Shown: positions 31,297-38,994 of the stretch, piece after piece | Layout: each line of letters opens with the position of its first letter | How positions within the stretch are numbered: position 1 is the stretch's first letter | DNA from: Oscillospiraceae bacterium | GTDB lineage: Bacteria > Bacillota > Clostridia > Oscillospirales > Oscillospiraceae | Length of the DNA stretch: 47,657 nt | Reading direction: 5' to 3' | Assembly (NCBI GenBank): GCA_029067025.1 | Contig: JAIEFH010000041.1 | Coordinates: forward strand, 1-47,657 | The notes under the pieces: generated by a model | What the model was told of the DNA's origin: nothing | The model's input: only the letters and a program-made list of their open reading frames with translations | Database searches by the model: none | Made by a program: the position numbers and the translations under genes

Positions 31297-31923
31297 GTGT
31301 CCGAAGAGCATGAGGTGTTCAACAAACTTGCCGAGGCTGAAATTACCCCAGATTTCTCAGGTCCCTTTATAGAGAACTACGAGGTGGATCAGCAGCTTGT
31401 TGAGCATAAGGCGTGGCTCAAAACCATCCGACATGAACAGCCAAGTCCAAAGCTCCACTTTCGTGTCGGCATCTATATCCGCTATTACAACCAGACGAAA
31501 CACGTCAACTATCTTGAATACCACATACGACAGTACAAAGACACGATGGCGCTCTGCCCGAATTGGGAACTCGTGGATTTTTATATCGATGAAGGTTCCT
31601 CGGTACCGAATATGGAAAGCGCCAAGGAGTGGTGCAGGCTACTGAGCGATTGCTTCGGCGGTAAGGTCGATTTGATCATTACGCAGAAGGTTTCCAATGT
31701 CTCGAAAAAGCATTATGAGATCACGATTCTTGCCAGAGTGCTGGCCGCCTTGGACAAACCGGTCGGGATTTATTTTGTGTCTGAAAATATCTTTACGCTT
31801 GCTTCCTATTATCAGCACGATATGCGAGATAAGGTATTCTTTCCTTCTGAGAATTGGAAGGTGCTGCCCGATGACAAAGCGGAAGAACAACTTCTTCTGT
31901 CAGGCGGTGATTTTGATGCTTGA
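31297..31923 (+). CDS. Serine-recombinase-like protein lacking catalytic residues
   Basis: This protein has about 208 residues. The region VGIYIRYYNQTKHVNYLEYHIRQY, then FYIDEGSSVPNMESAKEWCRLLSDCFGGKVDLIITQKVSNVSKKHYE, aligns across its length with the catalytic domain of the recombinase encoded next. The nucleophilic Ser (VRVST there) is Tyr here, and the SRFARN arginines are replaced by SNVSKKH. It should fold like a resolvase but cannot cut DNA, so a dimer partner, inhibitor or architectural role is likely. GGAGG precedes a GTG at 31297; a second GTG at 31288 overlaps that site. Its end overlaps the next gene by 8 nt. Confidence 0.8.
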   Translation: MSEEHEVFNKLAEAEITPDFSGPFIENYEVDQQLVEHKAWLKTIRHEQPSPKLHFRVGIYIRYYNQTKHVNYLEYHIRQYKDTMALCPNWELVDFYIDEGSSVPNMESAKEWCRLLSDCFGGKVDLIITQKVSNVSKKHYEITILARVLAALDKPVGIYFVSENIFTLASYYQHDMRDKVFFPSENWKVLPDDKAEEQLLLSGGDFDA

Positions 31924-33814
31924 TACTGAGAGCAAACGGCGCAAAGAACATCAGAAAGAGAAAGTCAAAAAAAGGTATAACGTAACAATTGATCCCGAGA
32001 ATTATCTGTTTATTCCCGCAAAAAAGCAAGCGGATTACTACGATAACGATGTGAATCAGCGGATTGCCATCTATGTCCGTGTCTCAACTGACGATGTCAG
32101 GCAGACCACTTCGTATGAATTACAGAAGAAGTACTATGAAGAATTCGTCACCCGACACCCCAATTGGACGCTGGTCAAGATCTACGCCGATGAGGGAATC
32201 AGCGGAACTTCTCTTAAGCACAGAGACGAATTCAACCGAATGATTGCTGACTGCAGGTCTGGCAAGATTGATATGATCATCACGAAGAGCGTTTCCCGTT
32301 TTGCGAGAAACGTGGAGGATTTTATTGGCACAGTCAGAAGCCTTGCTGAACTCAGGCCCCGTGTTGGCGTTTTCTTTGAGTCTGAGGCGATTTTCTCGCT
32401 GAATGATGATTCTCAAATGGCACTCACTTTCCAGGCAACAATGGCTGAAGAGGAATCCCACACCCGAAGCCGGAGCATGGAGACATCTTTGCGGATGAGA
32501 CTTGACCACGGTATTCCGCTCACGCCGAAGTTGTTCGGATATACGCACGATGAGGAAGGCAAATTGCAAGTCAATCCGAACGAAGCGCCGACTGTCAAGC
32601 TCATGTTCTATATGTACCTTTATGGATACTCAACACAACAGATCGCGGATACCCTTATAGAGCGGGAACGCCGATCATACTTTGGTAAGCTTTGCTGGAC
32701 TGCAAGCGGGGTCGTGTCGGTTCTCCGCAATGAACGGCACTGCGGAGATGTGCTTACCCGAAAGACCTATACAGAAAATTATCGCACTCATCGCACCCTG
32801 AAAAATTACGGCGAGAAACCCCAGAGCTGGTACTTCAATCATCACGCTGCGATCGTTTCCCGTGACGACTTCAACGCCGTTCAGCGGATGTTGGATAACG
32901 CAAAGTATGGCAACAAGTCTATCCTTCCAGAACTTAGAGTCATAGATAGCGGAATCCTAAAAGGGTTTGTATCAATCAATCCCCGTTGGGCAGGTTTCAA
33001 AGAAGCAGACTACATGGGTGCTTCACGCAGTGTTTACGCCGAGCTTGGCGAAGATGCGACTGTCTCGCCTGAACCGGAGGAAATTACATTCTCGGTCACA
33101 GCCGGCGATTTTGATCTGCGTGGATTTGAGATCACACGCACGGAGTTTTTGGGAACGTCCAGCAATCCTTTTGTGACGTTTGCTGACCGAACAATCAAGT
33201 TCAGCGCAGAATGTATTAAAAAATTCGCCGCTAAGAACTATGTTGAGCTCCTGATAAATCCTGTGGAAATGAAATTTGCGGTCAGGCCGACCAACCCTGC
33301 CAACCGAAACGGAGTTCTTATCTCCAAAACCTATGAGGGGAAACAAAAGCCGAGGGAAATTCCGTCCGCGGCCTTCAGTGCTACGGTTTTCTCTCTGTTC
33401 GGGTGGAGTACCGGCTGCAAATATCGGATGCTCGGCGTACTCTGTGAAGGTGAAGGCGAGTTTGCCTATATTTTTGATGTGAAAGACTCCGAAGCATTCT
33501 TTAAGTCATATATCCTTCCCACAAGGAATTCGGATGAAGCCGAAGTAAGCACTGTCCAACCGCTTACCTCCATTGGGAAACACATCCGTGCGATTCCAGC
33601 TCAATGGACAAGCACTTTTGGGAAGGAATTCTATTTACACGAACAGCCTCTTTCCGCGCTTGCAAGTATGACAAAATCAGATTGGGAACTGCGCATGAAA
33701 GGGCAGCTTTTTGAAACGGGGAAAAAGCTGAACGTGACAGGTTTTGATGAACTGAAGCGGTATATCATGAGTGAATTGGGTGGCGTTATGCCCCAGGAGG
33801 CAAGTAATGGATAA
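31916..33814 (+). CDS. Large serine recombinase with an unusual C-terminal domain
   Basis: This is a 632-residue protein. An N-terminal extension is followed by the resolvase catalytic domain: IAIYVRVSTDDVRQTTSYELQK with nucleophile Ser57, YADEGISGTS, and SVSRFARNVEDF with the catalytic arginines. A recombinase domain follows (SMETSLRMRLDHGIPLTPKLFGY, WTASGVVSVLRNERHCGDVLTRKTY). From about residue 397 the usual zinc ribbon and coiled coil of large serine recombinases are replaced by a domain shared with the next two proteins (GDFDLRGFEITRTEF, YVELLINPVEMKFAVRP, CKYRMLG). It should cut and rejoin DNA at paired sites. It overlaps the dead paralogue upstream and the next gene downstream. Confidence 0.88.
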   Translation: MLDTESKRRKEHQKEKVKKRYNVTIDPENYLFIPAKKQADYYDNDVNQRIAIYVRVSTDDVRQTTSYELQKKYYEEFVTRHPNWTLVKIYADEGISGTSLKHRDEFNRMIADCRSGKIDMIITKSVSRFARNVEDFIGTVRSLAELRPRVGVFFESEAIFSLNDDSQMALTFQATMAEEESHTRSRSMETSLRMRLDHGIPLTPKLFGYTHDEEGKLQVNPNEAPTVKLMFYMYLYGYSTQQIADTLIERERRSYFGKLCWTASGVVSVLRNERHCGDVLTRKTYTENYRTHRTLKNYGEKPQSWYFNHHAAIVSRDDFNAVQRMLDNAKYGNKSILPELRVIDSGILKGFVSINPRWAGFKEADYMGASRSVYAELGEDATVSPEPEEITFSVTAGDFDLRGFEITRTEFLGTSSNPFVTFADRTIKFSAECIKKFAAKNYVELLINPVEMKFAVRPTNPANRNGVLISKTYEGKQKPREIPSAAFSATVFSLFGWSTGCKYRMLGVLCEGEGEFAYIFDVKDSEAFFKSYILPTRNSDEAEVSTVQPLTSIGKHIRAIPAQWTSTFGKEFYLHEQPLSALASMTKSDWELRMKGQLFETGKKLNVTGFDELKRYIMSELGGVMPQEASNG

Positions 33815-34556
33815 ATGGAACGAAGAAAACCGCTTGGGGCGGCATTCCGTGGTAGTTTATCAAGCGGAGACGGGTACTCAAGAGGGTACTGATGCTCCGC
33901 TCCTTGAAAAAGGTGATGAAATCATTGACATGGGAGATGATTTCGATTTTGACGGGTTTCAGGTTGTGCGCAGAGAGTTCTTTGCGCATTTATCTGAACC
34001 GGCAGTCACATTTAACAACTGCAAGTTCTATGTGAACAGTGCCTGTTTGAACAAATTTCCTGACACAAATCATGTGCAAGTGCTTGTCAATCAGAATACC
34101 AGGATCATGGCGCTGCGCCCGTGTGCTGAAAATGCACGGGACTCTTTTGCCTGGTGCAGCGCGTCCAAAGGGAAAAGAAAGCCGAAGCAGACCACTTGCA
34201 AATTGTTCTTTGCAAAGATCGTCTCTATGATGGACTGGAATCCGGATTACCGGTATAAGCTGCTTGGAAGGTTGATTCATGCGAATGGCGAGTACATGAT
34301 TGCTTTCGATCTTACCGCTACTGAGGTTTATCAGCGGACGCTTACCGAGGGAGCCAAACCCAAAAACTCGAGAACACCGGTCTTTCCTGCTGGATGGCAG
34401 GATCAGTTCGGTCTGCCGTACAAAGAGCACCAGCAGTCTATGCAGATCAATATCTTTGATGGGTATGCAATCTACTCAATCAAAGATTCGTCCCCATCCG
34501 GGCCGCCAGACACCGCTGAGCGGGAAGATACTGCACAACAGATGTCTCTTCATTAA
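33807..34556 (+). CDS. Stand-alone protein homologous to the recombinase C-terminal domain
   Basis: This 249-residue soluble protein aligns with residues 397 to about 600 of the recombinase: DFDFDGFQVVRREFFAHLSEPAVTF, HVQVLVNQNTRIMALRP, YRYKLLGRL and FPAGWQDQFGLPYKEHQQ each have clear counterparts. It has no catalytic resolvase residues. It may bind the same DNA sites as, or pair with, the recombinase tail, acting as a directionality or accessory factor (inference). Its ATG lies within the last codons of the recombinase gene after CAGGAGG, so translation is coupled. Confidence 0.75.
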   Translation: MDKWNEENRLGRHSVVVYQAETGTQEGTDAPLLEKGDEIIDMGDDFDFDGFQVVRREFFAHLSEPAVTFNNCKFYVNSACLNKFPDTNHVQVLVNQNTRIMALRPCAENARDSFAWCSASKGKRKPKQTTCKLFFAKIVSMMDWNPDYRYKLLGRLIHANGEYMIAFDLTATEVYQRTLTEGAKPKNSRTPVFPAGWQDQFGLPYKEHQQSMQINIFDGYAIYSIKDSSPSGPPDTAEREDTAQQMSLH

Positions 34557-34577
34557 TTGCCAGTGGAGGTGTAACTG

Positions 34578-34952
34578 ATGACCGAAGTCTTTAGTACCGC
34601 AGTTACAATGGCAGTCGACACAAAAAAATATGGCATCCGTATTCACAAAGTTTTGTTTCGTCAGCTTGGTGAGCCAAGACATATTCAACTTCTTGTGAAT
34701 CCGGATGAAGGCGTTGTTGCGATTCGGACAGTCGAGAAAGAAATGTCCGGCGGTCAGACACATCGCATCATAGAGAAGCGTATGCAGTCGGAAAGCTCCT
34801 ACGAGATATACAGCCGCCTCTTTATTCGAAAACTCCGCGAGGTGGAACCGAATATCGAAGACGGCTGTTCATACCGTTTGAGCGGTAGCATAATTCCACC
34901 TTTGAAAACCGCCGTTTTCTCTTTAAGAACGATGCAACGTATGGATCGTTAG
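34578..34952 (+). CDS. Second, shorter protein with the same recombinase-tail domain
   Basis: This 124-residue protein shares the pattern of its two upstream neighbours: KYGIRIHKVLFRQLGEPRHIQLLVNPDEGVVAIRTVEK, then CSYRLSGSIIPP. It is the minimal form of the domain, without the C-terminal extension. GGAGG precedes the ATG at good spacing and the gap to the previous gene is 21 nt. Three copies of one domain in consecutive genes suggest a multimeric complex or three specificities. No outside family is recognised. Confidence 0.7.
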   Translation: MTEVFSTAVTMAVDTKKYGIRIHKVLFRQLGEPRHIQLLVNPDEGVVAIRTVEKEMSGGQTHRIIEKRMQSESSYEIYSRLFIRKLREVEPNIEDGCSYRLSGSIIPPLKTAVFSLRTMQRMDR

Positions 34953-34960
34953 GGGGCATT

Positions 34961-35908
34961 ATGGAAGAAAAAAGTCTTAGGATTCTGAAAATAGATCCGC
35001 AATTCAAAAACCTGATCCGACCCCTTCGTAAGAGAGAATATCTGCAGTTGGAGGAAAACCTTCTTGCCGATGGCTGTCGTAATCCACTTATTGTCTGGAA
35101 TGGATTCCTCGTTGACGGACATAACCGCTATGAGATTTGTACTCGACACCAAATTCCTTTTACAAGCATTGAAATGGACTTTGCTTGTCGGGAGGAGGCT
35201 GTTGCATGGATTTGCGCCAATCAGCTTGGTAGAAAGAACATATCCGAGGAGACTCGAAGGTTTCTTATTGGAAAACAGTATGAAGCTGAAAAGCTGGCGT
35301 CCAAAATCAAGAATCCAAGGGGATTGAATCAGTACTCAGCGGGCAAACCGAATTCTGAAGTGGCCCCCGTTCCAAAGGAGTATTCACGGCATCATGCAGC
35401 AGCAAGAATTGCAAAAGAGAACCGTATTTCCCGAGGGAGCGTAGAGAAATACGCCATCTATTCCAGAGCCATTGATGTCCTGACGGAGAAGGAACCGGAG
35501 ATCGTTCCGAAAATACTTTCAGGGCAGTACAAAATCGCGCACAAAAATGTTGTGGAGCTCTCAAAACTGAGTCCGCATGAAATCAAAAAAGTCGAGCAAA
35601 AAATTCAGAAAATGCAGCAGCCCTTTGTCCAGTACAACAAAATACAAAATGTGATAAGCTCGGCCACAAAAGGCACAAAAGAGAACGTGATCGCTCCTTC
35701 CGTGAAGGATATGCCTGCATTCGATCCCGATGCCGATATAACGGGGCTTACATTGACCATTCCTTCCTGGTCAAGCTCCATTAACCGAGTCCGCATGAAA
35801 ACCGATCTTTCAATCATCTCGCCTGCGGCACGGAATGGTCTTGTCCACGAATTGCACTCACTGATCAATTATATAAAAGAGTTGTTGTCCGCAATCGAGG
35901 AGGACTAA
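34961..35908 (+). CDS. ParB N-terminal-like domain protein
   Basis: This 315-residue protein has the ParB/Srx-type fold near the start: FKNLIRPLRKREYLQLEENLLADGCRNPLIVW and LVDGHNRYEIC, where ParB has the GERR motif. ICANQLGRKNISEETRRFLIGKQYEAEK and a helical DNA-binding-like region (RIAKENRISRGSVEKYAIYSRA) follow. ParB-fold proteins bind nucleotide and DNA or cut DNA. Here the Arg-rich catalytic or nucleotide motif is DGHNR. It follows the previous gene by 8 nt and abuts the next one directly, so it belongs to the recombinase operon. Confidence 0.8.
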   Translation: MEEKSLRILKIDPQFKNLIRPLRKREYLQLEENLLADGCRNPLIVWNGFLVDGHNRYEICTRHQIPFTSIEMDFACREEAVAWICANQLGRKNISEETRRFLIGKQYEAEKLASKIKNPRGLNQYSAGKPNSEVAPVPKEYSRHHAAARIAKENRISRGSVEKYAIYSRAIDVLTEKEPEIVPKILSGQYKIAHKNVVELSKLSPHEIKKVEQKIQKMQQPFVQYNKIQNVISSATKGTKENVIAPSVKDMPAFDPDADITGLTLTIPSWSSSINRVRMKTDLSIISPAARNGLVHELHSLINYIKELLSAIEED

Positions 35909-36787
35909 ATGGAAGATTTTAGCTTGTTTGTCCCCAATGTTCACTTTGAAAAGATTCCAATTAAAAACCTGGTATCCAATCAGAAGTATCAGCGGAATCT
36001 ATCTCAAAGCCATATTACAAGAGCAGCTGCCAATTTTGATCTGTATCAAATCAACCCAGTGAAGGTCAGCCGCCGTGGTGGAGTCAATTATGTATTTAAC
36101 GGTCAACATACCATTGAGATCATGGCCCTGGTATCCGGTTCTCGTGACACTCCCGTATGGTGTATGATTTATGATGATCTTGTCTATGAGCATGAGGCAG
36201 ATATCTTTGCCAATCAGCAAAAGTTTGTAAAACCGTTGCAGCCTTATGAAGTGTTCATGGCAAACATAGAGGCAGGTAACGACGACCAGCTTATTATCCG
36301 TGATCTCGTGGAATCGTATGGACTGTCTATCGGTATACGAAAGGCCCCATGCGTCATCTGTGCCGTCTCCACACTTGAATTGATATATCAAAAGTACGGT
36401 TATCATGTTCTGAGCCGTGTTCTACGCCTGTGTGTAGGCACCTGGGAGGGAGACATGAATTCCTTTTCGGCAAATATTATAAATGGCATTACAAAGTTGA
36501 TTTCTGTGTTCGGTGATCAACTCAACGACGAGGTATTCAAGGAGAAAATCGGCGCCATCTCAATAAAGCAACTTGTTCGCACAGCCAAAGAGCGATGTGC
36601 CGGCTCTATGGGTTATGCTGAAGCCATGTTGATTGAATACAATGGGAAGAAGAAAAACCCTGCTCAGAGACTTTCCATCAACAAACTGCATGCACGTGAG
36701 TCATCTATTTTTTCGGGCCTGGAGGATTCTGTTCATATAGATGATGATTTAGATAGTGACAATAACATTGAGGAGCCCAATTCCTGA
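35909..36787 (+). CDS. DUF6551/DGQHR-like ParB-fold protein
   Basis: This 292-residue protein contains VSNQKYQRNLSQSHITRAAANFD and YVFNGQHTIEIMALV, the GQH signature of DGQHR/ParB-related proteins, then helical segments (VFMANIEAGNDDQLIIRDLVESYGL). I recall it as DUF6551. The tail is acidic (DDDLDSDNNIEEP). Its ATG follows the stop of the ParB-like gene with no gap. Two different ParB-fold proteins at the end of a recombinase operon suggest partition-like DNA loading or target choice; their biochemical roles are unknown. Confidence 0.75.
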   Translation: MEDFSLFVPNVHFEKIPIKNLVSNQKYQRNLSQSHITRAAANFDLYQINPVKVSRRGGVNYVFNGQHTIEIMALVSGSRDTPVWCMIYDDLVYEHEADIFANQQKFVKPLQPYEVFMANIEAGNDDQLIIRDLVESYGLSIGIRKAPCVICAVSTLELIYQKYGYHVLSRVLRLCVGTWEGDMNSFSANIINGITKLISVFGDQLNDEVFKEKIGAISIKQLVRTAKERCAGSMGYAEAMLIEYNGKKKNPAQRLSINKLHARESSIFSGLEDSVHIDDDLDSDNNIEEPNS

Positions 36788-37329
36788 GTGAATCAGCGTC
36801 TCAATGTCATATCCGCCGCCGAAGATAGCCTTTTCCATGGAATAAGGTTTTCCTTAAAATATTGGCGCAACCTCATACAAAATACTTCAAAAACGGATTG
36901 GGATTTGAGTATAACATATATCGGCTTTTTTGCCGTCAGCATCGCACTTTGTGTGATGCTGACGGCAAAAGCAGTGATTCGATCCCATCTATCTCCATCA
37001 AAATGTGTCATAACCTGATGTTTTCAATAAAAACAAGAAGAAAATGAACAGGTTTCCAAAATAGGAGGTGTGATTTCGGAATTATGCTCTGGAGATGCAA
37101 ATCTAGGCAACAGCCGTGGGTTTTAGAGGCACTCAACATCGAAAAATCGTGCCAGGGACTCGAACTCCCCCGCACTCAAACTGTCCCCAGTATGCTGAAA
37201 CTCTGGCAGACTGCAGGCGGTTTTGCATTTTCCCGGCAGGCTGTTCCATTTGGTACTTATGCTTCGTCTGTGCGCCATTCCTTGGTGGTTGTGGTAATAG
37301 CTTTATCATCAGTTTTCGTCTATACTGGG
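36788..37329. other. Gap between the recombinase module and the conjugation remnants
   Basis: No intact gene. It holds the long hairpin at 36928-36970 and, around 37149-37175, a minus-strand sequence resembling a tRNA T-arm and acceptor end (GTTCGAGTCCC then TGGCACGA and a T run). The T-stem pairing is poor, so I do not call a tRNA. It could be a degenerate attachment site. Confidence 0.4.
36928..36970 (+). terminator. Long hairpin, probable terminator of the recombinase operon
   Basis: TTTTGCCGTCAGCATC pairs perfectly over 16 bp with its complement ending at 36970; the loop region around 36944-36954 adds CAC/GTG. There is no long T run after it, so an RNA-stability or repeat-element role is also possible. 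Confidence 0.6.
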
Positions 37330-37557
37330 GTCACAATCAAAGGAAAGGAATTGTTGACCCCAGATGAAGTGCGCGCTCTGGACAACCGATACGCCATTCT
37401 CTTCATCCGGGTCGCGAAACCCGTCATGGATCTGAAGTATGAACTGATGAGCCACCCCGCCATCCACCACACCTCGGACGGCGGCGGGCCGCCCTACATC
37501 CATCACCCGCCACCCCTGCCGGGGACGGCGATCCCCTCACCGTTGTCTCCAACTTGA
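37330..37557 (+). pseudogene. VirD4/TraG-type coupling protein, C-terminal remnant
   Basis: TIKGKELLTPDEVRALDNRYAILFIRVAKPVMDLKYELMSHPAI matches the C-terminal end of VirD4-like coupling proteins of Clostridia conjugative elements (usually MTPDEVRxLDNRYALLFIRGExPxMDxKYD). The ATPase domain is missing and the preceding 80 codons are unrelated. It is the left edge of a broken conjugation gene cluster. The next gene overlaps its stop, as in intact elements. Confidence 0.75.
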
Positions 37558-37742
37558 GTGACTTCATCTTTTCCCTGATCCGCGCCGTGGGCCTGATCCT
37601 GCTGGGTTACGGCATCCTCCAGGTGGGCCTGTCCCTCCAGTCCCACGACCGCTCCCAGCGCTCCAACGGTATGCTCACCATCGCGGGCGGCATTGTGATC
37701 ACCTTTACCCGTGAGATCCTCACCCTGATTACTGGGGCATAA
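37554..37742 (+). CDS. VirB2/TrbC-like small membrane protein of conjugative element
   Basis: This 62-residue protein begins LSDFIFSLIRAVGLILLGYGILQVGLSLQSHD and ends MLTIAGGIVITFTREILTLITGA. Two hydrophobic helices flank a polar loop, as in the pilin-like small proteins encoded after VirD4 in CTn elements. The start is a TTG at 37554. The frame is open further upstream (GDGDPLTVVSN), so the true start may be earlier or lost. With the coupling protein and VirB6 genes broken on both sides, it is probably no longer functional. Confidence 0.55.
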   Translation: MSDFIFSLIRAVGLILLGYGILQVGLSLQSHDRSQRSNGMLTIAGGIVITFTREILTLITGA

Positions 37743-37758
37743 AAATAAAACTGTCTCA

Positions 37759-37787
37759 TTGCGCCGGTAAAAAATCTGCGGTATACT
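37759..37787 (+). promoter_or_regulatory. Promoter of the MGMT-like gene
   Basis: TTGCGC at 37759-37764 and TATACT at 37782-37787, spacer 17 nt. Confidence 0.6.
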
Positions 37788-37809
37788 GCATGAAAAAGGA
37801 GGGGTTCAA

Positions 37810-38289
37810 ATGGCGCATGAGGAACAGAAAGATTTCAATGCCATGCTGCGTGACAACAAGGATATGCCCAAGATTCAAACCATCATAGACCAGAAAAGCA
37901 TTGAAAAATACGGCGGAAGCAGGATGTACTTTGCCCCGCCCATTGATTACGACACGGTGATGAAGCAGGTCCCCTTCGGACAGGTAATCACGGTGGGGAA
38001 GATCCGGAGCTACTTTGCCCGAAAAAGCGGGGCGGACTTTACCGAGCCGATCACAGCGGGCATCTTCGTGTCCATCGTGGCCTGGGCCAGTTTCCAGCGC
38101 ACAGAGGATGAAACGCCTTATTGGCGGACGTTGAAAGCCAACGGGGAATTAAATTCCAAATATCCAGGCGGCATTGAGGCGCAGAAGGCCGCGCTGGAAG
38201 CCGAGGGGCACACGATCATCCAGAAAGGGAGAACGAACATCAGGTATTTTGTGAAAGATTTTGAGCGTTCACTCTTTGAGTTAGGCTGA
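37810..38289 (+). CDS. MGMT/ATL-like alkyltransferase-fold DNA-binding protein without the reactive Cys
   Basis: This 159-residue protein has PFGQVITVGKIRSYFARKSG, the start of the winged-helix DNA-binding domain of O6-alkylguanine alkyltransferases, and KYPGGIEAQKAALEAEGHTI, its C-terminal GG...LL.EG block. Where the active site should read PCHR, the sequence is TPYWRTLKANG, with no Cys, as in alkyltransferase-like (ATL) proteins that bind damaged bases and recruit repair. AAAGGAGGGG gives a strong start and it has its own promoter. It sits among conjugation genes, so it may be element cargo. Confidence 0.8.
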   Translation: MAHEEQKDFNAMLRDNKDMPKIQTIIDQKSIEKYGGSRMYFAPPIDYDTVMKQVPFGQVITVGKIRSYFARKSGADFTEPITAGIFVSIVAWASFQRTEDETPYWRTLKANGELNSKYPGGIEAQKAALEAEGHTIIQKGRTNIRYFVKDFERSLFELG

Positions 38290-38414
38290 GATACTAACAT
38301 TCATCTATTGCGCACGAAAACAAATATTTTATATCTGTTTCGGCGCATTCAGCACGGGGATAGCCTGGATCGGGCTATCTCCGTGTACTTTTTACAAAAA
38401 TCGAGGTGATAAAC

Positions 38415-38660
38415 ATGGGAAGTGGAAACTGGATTGTCGACAACCTGAACTCCGCCCTGTCCACCTGGAACGACAAGTTGGCGGAGATTTGGACGCTGAT
38501 CTCCACCAGCCCGGAGAATTTCAAGGGCGGCGGGGTGTGGTCGGTGATCGTCAACATCAACGGCGGCCTGAAGGCCGTGGGCTACGCTCTGCTGGTGCTG
38601 TTTTTTGTGATGGGTGTGGTCAAAACCATGGGGAGCTTCGCGGATGTAAAGTTTTTTTAG
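38415..38660 (+). pseudogene. VirB6/TrbL-like conjugation gene, 5' part, cut by an insertion
   Basis: GSGNWIVDNLNSALSTWNDKLAEIWTLISTSPENFKGGGVW, then a membrane span (GYALLVLFFVMGVVKTMGSFADV), matches the beginning of the VirB6-type membrane protein of Clostridia conjugative elements. Intact members continue after FAEVKRPE with several more spans. Here the frame ends FADVKFF and stops at 38660. The break coincides with the start of the integrase unit, so integration or deletion removed the rest. The rest of the gene does not occur in this window. Confidence 0.75.
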
Positions 38661-38772
38661 AGAACATAAACATATAGCAGGCGCTTGCCTTTGGTCTTAC
38701 GGCCACAGGCAGGCGCTTTTATATATCCTCTGGAAATTTTGCGGAGTAGACTTTCAAAATCAGCTATACAGA

Positions 38773-38994
38773 ATGAAAATTCTGGAGGTTTTGGAAAGAA
38801 TACTTTCTTCTGCATCTGAAAGATTTGAAGGGCGAACAGATAATCGGGGCAGCTATGACCTTTTTTTAGGGCTGTATAATACCCCTGACAAAAACGGAGC
38901 TTACCATCCACTGGACGAAATACGCACCATGATGGAGCGACATGGCTTAGAATTTGACCCATTGCTATTTGAAGGAGGGCGAGAAAATGGCTAA
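38773..38994 (+). CDS. Small protein preceding the integrase (73 aa)
   Basis: This 73-residue protein begins MKILEVLERILSSASERFEG and ends HGLEFDPLLFEGGRENG. It overlaps the integrase start by 8 nt, and the integrase ribosome binding site GAAGGAGGG lies inside its last codons, so the two are coupled. It occupies the position usually held by an excisionase, but no HTH is evident. I do not recognise the family. Confidence 0.55.
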   Translation: MKILEVLERILSSASERFEGRTDNRGSYDLFLGLYNTPDKNGAYHPLDEIRTMMERHGLEFDPLLFEGGRENG

